DNA of 18,263 nt from Acidobacteriota bacterium. Lineage in GTDB: Bacteria > Acidobacteriota > UBA6911 > RPQK01. The translations under genes were made by a program, and so were the position numbers. Location of the stretch: NCBI GenBank assembly GCA_003819755.1, contig RPQK01000048.1, positions 1-18,263 on the forward strand. The letters are read 5' to 3'. The notes under the pieces were generated by a model. The model ran no database searches. It was not told the origin of the DNA and saw only the letters and a program-made list of their open reading frames with translations. This document shows, one piece after another, positions 7,200-14,328 of this stretch; the first letter of the stretch is position 1, and each line of letters begins with the position of its first letter.

Positions 7200-8612
7200 C
7201 TAGGAGTCGAACCGGTTATTTTCCGCATGGTAACGCCATATTTCCTGCGTAATCTCTGAGAGCTCCGCGCGGGTCGCCCCAAGCGGGTGCTCCCTCAGGT
7301 TCAAGTGTCCCAGTTCCCACATCTGTCTGCCTTCCTCGGTAGGCAGCAGCAAGCCGGACTCTCGTGCCAGCTCGTAGAGGGGGGTGGCCGGCAAGGGCAC
7401 GTATTGCCCGAAGACCGCTCTTTCGGGGTCAATTTGCCTCGTAAGTTCAATGGTCCTCAGCATGTCGCCCTTGCTTTCAAACGGCATACCGATCATGTTG
7501 AAGATCATCAGTTTGATCCCCGCTCGTCGGGCGTTTTGCGCAGCGCGCAGGATTTCCTCGTTCGACATGGTTCGGTTCAGATAGCGTCGCCGGTACGACT
7601 CCGACCCGCTCTCGACGCCAAACCACATGGAATGGCAGCCGGCACCCGCCGCAAATTCGCAGAATTCGGGCGTCATCCTTTCAACGTGAGAGAAGATTGA
7701 AAACGGCAGACAGACATCCTTCTGGTAGGCCCGGAGACACTGACGGGCATACACCATGTCAGACAGGAACATCTCGTCCGCAAACTGGAAGTACTCGACT
7801 CCGTAACGATGCTTCAGGTTCACGAGCCCTTCAATAACACTCTCGACACGGTACTTTCGGAGGTACTTGCCCGTTCTCTTGTAGATATTTAGTAACGACG
7901 TGTTATTGCAGTATGTGCATCGATGGGGACACCCACGGCCGGTCAGGACAGGAACCGTTAGAAGCCGGCTGGATTCGATTCCGTGAGGCCCCCAGTACCT
8001 CAGGTCTTGGCGATCCGCATAGAGTGAATAGTCCGGGAACGGCAGCTTTGAAAGATCGGCCAACACGGGTCCGCTGGTCCTGATCTCGCCGCTCGCCGTT
8101 TTTTCCCAGAGTCCGGAGACCGCAGCCTCGTCGCCGGTTTGGAATCGAAGGATCAGATCGACCAGGGGCTGTTCGCCCTCGCCCGAGCAGACATATCGGA
8201 CCGCGGGGTGAGAAATCGTCTCCGCGGGAGACAGAATCGCCTGGTAGCCGCCAATGACGATCGGAAGCTCGGGAAATTGGCGCCCAAGCTTGGTAAGGTA
8301 GGGCACGAGCCGCGGCCAGACAGGGCTCGCGACAGAGATTCCGAGCAGGTCCGGATCGAGGTCGAGAACCTCGCAAACGAAATCCGAAGGAGAAGACTCT
8401 GCCTGTATCGGCACCAGAGTCACCCGCAAGCCCGGGACGCGTGCCTTGGCATAGGCGGAGAGGCTGGCTAATGCCAGCACGTAGCTTGGGGTCCAGTAGA
8501 AGAAACCGAGCGCGAGGTGAAAATGACGGCGATGCGGCCGGCGTCGAAAACGGCGTCTCCAGTCTTTCCGGAGGTGGGTCAACAAGTGGACAATCTTCGA
8601 ACCGTCGATCAC
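7200..8612 (-). CDS. B12-binding-domain radical SAM protein of the phosphoramidate operon
   Basis: From the GTG start the protein has 470 residues. An N-terminal Rossmann-like region (about 30-150) has the pattern of cobalamin-binding domains: DLDPDLLGISVASPVW, then ELPIVIGGYQAILSPAETI, then YVCSGEGEQPLVDLI. The DxHxxG cobalamin-ligand motif is not visible. The radical SAM core carries the [4Fe-4S] ligands in GRGCPHRCTYCNN (Cys228, Cys232, Cys235), followed by FADEMFLSD, MWFGVESGSE and FNMIGMPFESKGDM, standard for class B/BchE-like enzymes. The GTG at 8612 overlaps the upstream stop as GTGA and has a strong GGGGGAG just before it, so the longer frame to 8738 is not used. Such enzymes methylate unactivated carbon or phosphorus, or catalyse other radical chemistry. 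The substrate is unknown; operon membership suggests modification of the phosphoramidate-bearing molecule. Confidence 0.85.
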   Translation of the reverse strand: MIDGSKIVHLLTHLRKDWRRRFRRRPHRRHFHLALGFFYWTPSYVLALASLSAYAKARVPGLRVTLVPIQAESSPSDFVCEVLDLDPDLLGISVASPVWPRLVPYLTKLGRQFPELPIVIGGYQAILSPAETISHPAVRYVCSGEGEQPLVDLILRFQTGDEAAVSGLWEKTASGEIRTSGPVLADLSKLPFPDYSLYADRQDLRYWGPHGIESSRLLTVPVLTGRGCPHRCTYCNNTSLLNIYKRTGKYLRKYRVESVIEGLVNLKHRYGVEYFQFADEMFLSDMVYARQCLRAYQKDVCLPFSIFSHVERMTPEFCEFAAGAGCHSMWFGVESGSESYRRRYLNRTMSNEEILRAAQNARRAGIKLMIFNMIGMPFESKGDMLRTIELTRQIDPERAVFGQYVPLPATPLYELARESGLLLPTEEGRQMWELGHLNLREHPLGATRAELSEITQEIWRYHAENNRFDS

Positions 8613-9928
8613 GACTCCCCCAGCTGCCAATCGTCTTGACCAGCTGCGCCGGCCGGCCGATGACTCGTCTCGAAATTCGAGGCCGCTCTTGTTTGAAGCA
8701 GTCTGTTCTCGGCGATCAGCTGACGCCAGCGGAGGCACTCTGCCATCTTGTACAGGTCGGGCAGTTCTCGCCTCCTTCGCGACTGGGCTTTGTAGGATTT
8801 CAGCGCCCGGCCAAATTCGGACGCTTCAACCAGCCGGCTGAATTTCGCTTTCACTTCACCGTAAAGCGCAAAATCGACCTCCAATGCCTTCTCGGCCCGG
8901 CGTCGAATGTCCTTACCCAGATCGTCGATTTGAAGCCCGCTGGGCGTGGAAAGAACCCGCCACCACATTCCTATGGTTGGGATTTCGGCGAGCAGGCAGA
9001 TCAGGAAAATGGTTTCTTCAAAGCACTCGGTGATGCCTGCAAGCGCGTAATCCCGCTCAACAGATGTTCTCGCTTCCCGGTAGAGCACGTCGTCATCCTG
9101 TTCGGCTTCAGCAGTTGCCCGACCCGCGGTTGCTAAGAGCTCAAACGCCATGGATTGGCGTCGGAATCGACTTGAGGCAAGGAACTGCTCAAAATTGCTG
9201 AAGGGAAAATCGTAAGGATGAACGAGTCGGCCATAGTTGAAAGCAGTGAGCATCCTCGGGAGAGGATTTCTGAGGAGTGTGATTCGAGCCCACGGCGGCC
9301 CCTGTCGATCACCCGCCGCGTAGCAGTCATGGCCATCAATCCATCTGACCCGGGAGTGGAGTTCCCGGGTCCGAAGCGCGCCCCAAAGAGCACAGTCGTT
9401 AGCTTCCTCAAAGACCGGAAAGTCGAGTTGGTTCCGGTACATGTGGAACCTGAAGAGCGAATTGATCGAGCTTCCTCCCACGGCGCCGAGACTCGGAAAG
9501 ATGATCAGCCGCGGGGGATCGGACGGAGGGAAGGGATTGCATCGACCGTCCACAGGATAGGTCCTGAGATCCAGTGGATATTGTTCGGCCAAATTGACTG
9601 CGGTCGGCGAAACCCGGAGAATCTCCCGCTGAATGGTTTGTCCGTCAACTGCAAAATCGAAGGCCAGGAATCCGCTCCGAGCGAACCCGACCACGTCTTG
9701 CAGGGCCACGTATGAATAAAAGCCCTGAGCACCCTCCGGAAGCCAGCCGCCGGCAACACCGGGATGAACGCAGCGTAGCAGCGGCAGTTCGCGGCGGCCA
9801 ATGAGAAGCGAGAGAGAGGAATCCGGCCGGTCGTCTTCGATCCACCCGGCCACCAATTCAAGTCTCTCTGTCAAAAGCCGATCGGCTGGTCTGTCGAGAT
9901 GAAGGAGCATCGAGCAGTAAATCCCCAT
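8609..9928 (-). CDS. Sulfotransferase-like protein, candidate phosphoramidoyl transferase, first gene of the operon
   Basis: This 439-residue protein has two parts. Residues 7-107 (LHLDRPADRLLTERLELVAGWIEDD...) resemble a beta-sandwich domain often fused to surface-glycan transferases. The rest resembles the Sulfotransfer_2-type fold. IIFPSLGAVGGSSINSLFR (142-160) is in the position of the 5'-phosphosulfate-binding loop. ITLLRNPLPRMLTAFNYG (216-233) is the typical 3'-phosphate-binding 'RdPv.R..S.y.y' motif. GITECFEE and DFALYGEV occur later, as in that family. The group donor built by the next genes is a 3'-phosphonucleotide like PAPS, so I infer transfer of the phosphoramidoyl group. A true sulfotransferase remains possible, although no PAPS synthesis genes are present. 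The start is ATG 9928, or ATG 9910, which begins MLLHLDRPAD. The stop overlaps the next start by 4 bases. Confidence 0.75.
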   Translation of the reverse strand: MGIYCSMLLHLDRPADRLLTERLELVAGWIEDDRPDSSLSLLIGRRELPLLRCVHPGVAGGWLPEGAQGFYSYVALQDVVGFARSGFLAFDFAVDGQTIQREILRVSPTAVNLAEQYPLDLRTYPVDGRCNPFPPSDPPRLIIFPSLGAVGGSSINSLFRFHMYRNQLDFPVFEEANDCALWGALRTRELHSRVRWIDGHDCYAAGDRQGPPWARITLLRNPLPRMLTAFNYGRLVHPYDFPFSNFEQFLASSRFRRQSMAFELLATAGRATAEAEQDDDVLYREARTSVERDYALAGITECFEETIFLICLLAEIPTIGMWWRVLSTPSGLQIDDLGKDIRRRAEKALEVDFALYGEVKAKFSRLVEASEFGRALKSYKAQSRRRRELPDLYKMAECLRWRQLIAENRLLQTRAASNFETSHRPAGAAGQDDWQLGES

Positions 9929-10364
9929 ACCTTCTGATGCAGGTTGGGGAAAAAAGACGAGTAGGCGACAATCCGCGTCCGCCCCAGTCGGCGGGAGACC
10001 TTAAGATAGGCATGCGGCGGAACGGAACGATCAACCGAGCGAATCGTATGGGAACCCGGGCCGCTGTCGGCGGCGCGGTCGTGAATGGCCGCGCTTGACG
10101 GCGACCCTTGTCAGTAGATCGGGCGGCCCGGCCGGACACAAGATGCCCGTCATGCGGGGCCAAGCGAATGGCCGCTCCTTCACTGAGAGTGGGTCGCTTC
10201 CGAACTACTCGAACCGGTTGTCCCATCGGCTGATCGTTGTGTTCGGTTCCGCAGGCTCCACCCAAGCAAAAGGAAGGTTTAATATGGGGAGCAAGGCTTG
10301 CGCATATTTAAGCCGCCTTTAATATAGGAGAGGCTTGGGGCTGGTATGAAAGGCAGGCCGAATT
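9929..10364. other. Non-coding region between the divergent operon and Fic remnant
   Basis: This stretch should hold the promoter of the minus-strand phosphoramidate operon and that of the plus-strand Fic gene. Before the Fic start there are two copies of TTTAATAT (10278-10285 and 10318-10325) with CATATTTAAG between them, an AT-rich patch in otherwise GC-rich sequence and a likely promoter or operator area. The minus-strand frame at 9858-10265 overlaps the sulfotransferase-like gene and has no recognisable content. I could not assign -35/-10 boxes with confidence. Confidence 0.4.
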
Positions 10365-10980
10365 ATGGCGAGCAGGTCTGAGTCATCGGATTCTCGTAGC
10401 CGGGCGGGCCGATATGTCAGACAAAGCACAGGTTACCGTGCGTTCATCCCCGCGCCTTTACCCCCCGATCCGCCGGTCGTCCTCACTGGCACGCTTCAGA
10501 GGCTGCTTTCCGACGCCGATCGAGCGCTCGGACGGTTGGATGGCTCCCTTCTGACGCTTCCTAACCCGGACTTGTTTGTGTACATGTACGTCCGCAAGGA
10601 GGCGGTCTTATCCAGCCAGATCGAAGGGACACAGAGCTCTCTTCAGGATCTGCTTGCAGCGGAAGCGCAGGTGCTGACCCCCGACAGCCCTCTGGATGTC
10701 GACGAGGTCATCAATTACGTAACCGCCATGAACTACGGTCTCGGGCTGCTTGGTCAACTGCCAGTCTCAATCCGGCAATGGGTTCCGTCTCTTGGAACAG
10801 CTTTATGAACGCCCATTTATCTCTGTTGGTCAGGTTGTGAGCATAACGGGAACGACATACCCTGCCGCAAACGATCTGGTTCACAAGCTGGTTGAGCTCA
10901 GGATTTTGACCGAATCGACGGGCCACCGACGAAACCGCCGGTTCCTCTACAAGCCCTATGTTCAGCTGTTCAGTGAGTGA
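10365..10980 (+). pseudogene. Fic-family protein with the catalytic Fic domain deleted
   Basis: The first frame (10365-10808) encodes the N-terminal Fic_N region of a class II Fic AMP-transferase: GYRAFIPAPLPP and then RKEAVLSSQIEGTQSSLQDLL. This includes the inhibitory helix motif S-x-x-x-E-G at residues 83-88. It then reads EVINYVTAMNYGLGLLGQLPVSIR and, from about 10771, passes out of frame into QWVPSLGTAL and a stop. The second frame picks up at the same point with GNGFRLLEQLYERPFISVGQVV and ends KPYVQLFSE at 10980. This matches the C-terminal winged-helix of the same family. The whole Fic core with HPFxxGNGRxGR, normally about 180 residues, is missing. A single internal deletion with a frameshift therefore inactivated the gene, leaving only the inhibitory and DNA-binding ends. 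Confidence 0.85.
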
Positions 10981-11079
10981 TGCATGCCGAAGAAGAGCGG
11001 AAGATGAGATCCATGCTGCCTCGCTTTGGCCGAACGATAGCGGGCCAGCTGGGGCAATGAGCTGCCCAAGGAAGTGAGC

Positions 11080-11218
11080 GCGCTTTTGCGAGCGCAGCGA
11101 GCCTTCGGAGTGCGCACGCCATGCTTGCGCCTTTTTTTCACCTTCGGTTTACGATGGGCAAGAAAGGCGCAAGCATGGCTTGCGCACTCCGAAGGCTCGC
11201 TTCGCTCGCAAAAAGCGC
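11080..11218. repeat. Imperfect inverted repeat, arms about 55 bp, with nested palindromes
   Basis: The left arm (11080-11134) and right arm (11163-11218) are reverse complements except for a 1-base indel and two substitutions, with a 28-base spacer. Each arm contains a smaller near-palindrome (GCGCAAGC / GCTTGCGC type), so the element could fold as a cruciform. It lies 33 bases past the stop of the minus-strand secreted protein and about 100 bases past the Fic remnant, between convergent genes. It could act as a two-way terminator or be a non-coding palindromic mobile element. No transposase is visible. The plus and minus frames across it are translations of the repeat. Confidence 0.8.
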
Positions 11219-11251
11219 AAAGCTTCGCTGCGAACTCGCTCAAATGGGCCT

Positions 11252-14059
11252 TTAGAACGCATTCAAGTCGTAACCGCTCTTTTGCACACCCTGCTGGCCC
11301 TGGTAGGTCTTGACCGCCCCTGTCTCGTTGTCAGTTATTGTCAACGTGTAACCCACATCGGTGAGAGCGGCGAAGAAGACCCAGAATTTTCCATTCACTG
11401 AGCGCCCGTCAAGCACTTTCACCAGCAGTTCGGCGTTCGCTTTGTCGAAGAACCAGAAGTAACCCGAATCAGTGGACAGCGGAACACCATACCCGGTGCC
11501 CGTAGCTCCTCCAGCGGTTGTCCAGTCGACCCGGACTGTGAACCGGGAGTCGAGAACGAGATTGCTGGTACTGGCGGCTTCCGAATAGAGTGAAGCTACT
11601 TCCTCCGGCGTCAGAGCGCGATCGTAGAGGCGCATCTCGTCGATCTTTCCCGCAAAATCCTCCGACCCTCCATACTCGGAAGCCCCGATGTCCCACAGGG
11701 GCCGGCGCGCTTCTATGTACTGCTTAACCGTACATACTCCCTGGCCATCCAGGAAGAAACGAGTGAGCTCCCCGTCATACGTGAGAGTCAAGTGGTGCCA
11801 GACCCCTGGCGAGACCTGCGCCCCTGTGTCGACACCTGAACCCCAGAAGAACCCACCGATTCGGCCCCCAAAATTGTTCATCGAGGGAAACAGCTCGAAA
11901 ACCATGCCATTTGTGAGCAGTGCATTCCCATTGTCGGTGTTTTCTTCCGCGAGGTTCACCCAGGCGGAAACCGTCATGGGACCGTTCCAAGGTGCGTCGA
12001 GAACGACGCCCATCGCGTGGTTCGGATATCCCTCAACCAGGCTCACGCAGCCGCCGACGCGGCCGGCCGCGTCGAAGGAGGTATCAAACATGGTGCCCAT
12101 GTCATGGCCATAGGCTGAACTGTCAAGCGCAAGGTTTGCCAGGTCATCAAATTTCCAGTGTGCAATCAGGCTCAGGTCCGCCGCCTGGCCGGTCAGGAAA
12201 TTCAGGCGCGGTCCGCCGGAAAGAACGTCCAACTGCATTGCAGCACCGTTCGCAGCCCCAGGAAACGCGTTGATATCGTGGAAAGAAGCCAGGGTTCCCT
12301 GGTTATTGTGGTACGTCCGAACGGAGCCAGTGACAAGATCCCTTATCGTCAGCGTGAACTCGACATCGGTCAGAGCCCCGTAGAATACCCAGTAGTGCTG
12401 ATTTACTGACCGGCCGTCCAGCACCTTCACCAGCAACTCCATGTTGGTCGGGTCGAAGAACCAGAAATAACCCGAGTCTGTCGACATGACGCGGGCGGTT
12501 CCTTCTCCGGAGCCGTTCGGAGTCTGCCATGTCACGTCAACTTTGAACCGGCCCTCGTGGAGGTATAGATCTCCGGCGTCTTTGCTGACTGTCACGGTTC
12601 CGTAAGCCACGTTATCCGCCGAGTCGTTCTCGCCGGGCGTGTCAACGACCGCCTTGCTTGTCACGATCCCCGCAGCACCGTGGCCGACTTCGACTCGAAG
12701 ATAGAAATTGTCGCTGGCTCCGGGGGCGAGGGCAGCCGTGCGAGTGCAGGTGACCGAGCTGCCGGCGGCGGCACAATTCCAGGACGCACCCTCCTGACTG
12801 GTGAAGCTCATGCCGGACGGCAGGAGGCTGGCGACCGTGATGGGACCAGCAGTTCCTCCTGTACCGTTGTTGGTCACCGTCATTCGATACCGGGCAGATC
12901 CGCCGACCGCAAAGGTGGAGGAGCCGTCTTGCAGGGGATCGACAGCGATAGTCAGGTCCGGCACCAGGACGTCAGGCGCATATGTGTAAGCGTAAACGCC
13001 GCTGTGGTCAAAGGGGGTCTGCGACATGTCATTGTGCTGATAGCCAACATAAATGGTGTGATGTGAGCCGTTTGCCACTAACAGCGAGCTCTGAACTAAC
13101 TGGACTAACGGGGCTTGAAAGGGCCCCGCTTCGAGGCCGGTGGAGGTCCAGTTGTTGCCGCGATCAAAAGTGGTGAATACACCACCTTGCTGCGCGACGG
13201 CATAGACGTGCGTAGGGTCGAGCGGATCAAACCAGAAGTTTTCCCCTGGCAGGAAATTGAGGAAGCCGTACGGGGTCTCTTTCCAGAAGCCTTGGCTGTA
13301 GTCGTACCAGCTGGCGCCGCCATCGGTGCTTTTCAGGATTCCGGGCTGGCCTCCCGGTTCCTGCCCGAGATAAATAGTAAAAGGATCGTTCGGGTCGTAT
13401 TTCAGGCACAAAGCCCTGTACGGGAGCCACTCGACCCAGTTCTCGCCCCCATCGTAGGTCTTGTAGACTCGGTCGTATCCCAGGGCGACAAACGTTCCGT
13501 CAGGCGCAAATTGCACCGACCTCAAACCGTATGTTCCAAGCCCGCGCAGAATCGTTCTCCAGCTCGCGCCCCCATCCGTGGACTTAGCCACTCCCTGGGT
13601 TACCGGGACGAAGAGGGTATCAGGCTGGTACGGATGGAAACAGATCGGCCCCCTTCCCGGTGCGGTCGTCCAGGGAGCCCAACTCGCTCCTCCGTCTGTG
13701 CTTTTGAACACTCCCAGGCCCCCGGTTTCAAGCAACGCGTAGATGTTGCTTGGATCATGCGGATTCACTTGAAGGCGAGTTACGCTCGCACGGCCTTCGG
13801 AGTCCAGAAGATCCTTTCCCACCTGTTCCCAGTGCAGACCTCCGTCGGTGGTCTTGAAAACCCCGTACCCTCCCCCGTCATCCGCGGTGCCGGCATAAAG
13901 AATCAGCGGATTTCCGGGATCCGCGACCAGAGTGGCAACCAGCCGATTATCCAGCCCGATGCGGGTCCATTTATTGACGCCCGCCTCTGCCGGACATCTG
14001 AAAAGCAGGCATGCGAACAGAAAGAACACCACCAAACGACCACGACGCAGCGAAAGCAT
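11252..14059 (-). CDS. Secreted multidomain protein: Asp-box beta-propeller, DUF11, LamG and two C-terminal-type modules
   Basis: This 935-residue protein starts with a signal peptide (RRGRLVVFFLFACLLFRCPAEA). Residues 27-360 hold six Asp-box motifs (S/T-x-D-x-G-x-x-W) at about 70, 120, 160, 201, 244 and 297. This is typical of sialidase- or sortilin-like beta-propellers, here without an obvious catalytic signature. Residues 365-492 look like a DUF11 'conserved repeat' domain (YRMTVTNNGTGGTAGPITV). Residues 500-599 and 836-935 are two copies of one module with the core STDSGYFWFFD, ELLVKVLDGRSVN and WVF-ALTDV, ending DLNAF or DINAF. Between them, 633-828 is a LamG/concanavalin-like domain (HWKFDD...PMTVSAWVN...GKIDEMRLYDRALTPEEV). 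GGAG lies about 10 bases before the ATG. The role is probably extracellular binding or adhesion; no enzyme activity can be claimed. Confidence 0.88.
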   Translation of the reverse strand: MLSLRRGRLVVFFLFACLLFRCPAEAGVNKWTRIGLDNRLVATLVADPGNPLILYAGTADDGGGYGVFKTTDGGLHWEQVGKDLLDSEGRASVTRLQVNPHDPSNIYALLETGGLGVFKSTDGGASWAPWTTAPGRGPICFHPYQPDTLFVPVTQGVAKSTDGGASWRTILRGLGTYGLRSVQFAPDGTFVALGYDRVYKTYDGGENWVEWLPYRALCLKYDPNDPFTIYLGQEPGGQPGILKSTDGGASWYDYSQGFWKETPYGFLNFLPGENFWFDPLDPTHVYAVAQQGGVFTTFDRGNNWTSTGLEAGPFQAPLVQLVQSSLLVANGSHHTIYVGYQHNDMSQTPFDHSGVYAYTYAPDVLVPDLTIAVDPLQDGSSTFAVGGSARYRMTVTNNGTGGTAGPITVASLLPSGMSFTSQEGASWNCAAAGSSVTCTRTAALAPGASDNFYLRVEVGHGAAGIVTSKAVVDTPGENDSADNVAYGTVTVSKDAGDLYLHEGRFKVDVTWQTPNGSGEGTARVMSTDSGYFWFFDPTNMELLVKVLDGRSVNQHYWVFYGALTDVEFTLTIRDLVTGSVRTYHNNQGTLASFHDINAFPGAANGAAMQLDVLSGGPRLNFLTGQAADLSLIAHWKFDDLANLALDSSAYGHDMGTMFDTSFDAAGRVGGCVSLVEGYPNHAMGVVLDAPWNGPMTVSAWVNLAEENTDNGNALLTNGMVFELFPSMNNFGGRIGGFFWGSGVDTGAQVSPGVWHHLTLTYDGELTRFFLDGQGVCTVKQYIEARRPLWDIGASEYGGSEDFAGKIDEMRLYDRALTPEEVASLYSEAASTSNLVLDSRFTVRVDWTTAGGATGTGYGVPLSTDSGYFWFFDKANAELLVKVLDGRSVNGKFWVFFAALTDVGYTLTITDNETGAVKTYQGQQGVQKSGYDLNAF

Positions 14060-14131
14060 CTTCCCAACTCCACGAGAAAGGTTAAAATTTTAGCATGAGA
14101 GTCTACTACCAACCAGGGTAATCTGTCCACG

Positions 14132-14170
14132 AACCAACAGTGACGATTCACGAATCGTGAGCGGTTGGTT
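14132..14170. repeat. Nested hairpin upstream of the secreted Asp-box protein
   Basis: An outer 7-bp stem (AACCAAC with GTTGGTT, 14132-14138 and 14164-14170) encloses an inner 7-bp stem (ACGATTC with GAATCGT, 14143-14149 and 14152-14158). It lies 73 bases upstream of the Asp-box gene start and directly beside the longer inverted repeat. It may be an operator, a transcript structure or part of the same palindromic element. Confidence 0.5.
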
Positions 14171-14176
14171 GCTAGT

Positions 14177-14300
14177 CGAACGCTTTGTCGAAAAGCGAAA
14201 GGACCCCAAAGACCTCAAAGACCCCAAGGACTTAGCCAATCTTAAGTCCTTGGGGTCTTTGAGGTCTTTGGGGTCCTTTCGGTTTTCGACAAAGCGTTCG
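14177..14300. repeat. Near-perfect inverted repeat, 58-bp arms and 8-base loop
   Basis: Arms 14177-14234 and 14243-14300 are reverse complements with a single mismatch, separated by 8 bases. Each arm holds three tandem 9-bp units (ACCCCAAAG, ACCTCAAAG, ACCCCAAGG in the left arm), so the element is a palindrome built from a microsatellite-like repeat. It sits 28 bases past the stop of the minus-strand glycoside-hydrolase-like gene and could terminate its transcript, though there is no clean U tract. Frames across it translate to KDPKDLKDPKDL on either strand and should not be taken as a gene. Confidence 0.85.
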
Positions 14301-14328
14301 GAGGTGGAGTGCCAGGGCTTCAGTTTTT

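Noticed and set aside
4832..7282. Phosphoenolpyruvate synthase or pyruvate phosphate dikinase
   Set aside because: The ATP-grasp and swivel-His domains are present, but I see no PEP/pyruvate-binding barrel and the operon context is that of glutamine kinase.
9858..10265. 135-residue minus frame before the sulfotransferase-like gene
   Set aside because: It overlaps the start of the real gene in another frame, has Arg/Pro-rich composition and no motif.
11080..11218. CRISPR array or insertion-sequence ends
   Set aside because: There is only one pair of inverted arms with no regular spacers and no transposase frame between or beside them.
11074..11313. 79-residue plus frame across the inverted repeat
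   Set aside because: Nearly the whole frame is made of the two arms of the inverted repeat and the antisense end of the secreted protein gene.
13115..14098. 327-residue plus-strand open frame
   Set aside because: It is the antisense of the Asp-box beta-propeller region; the minus frame has a signal peptide and repeated motifs.
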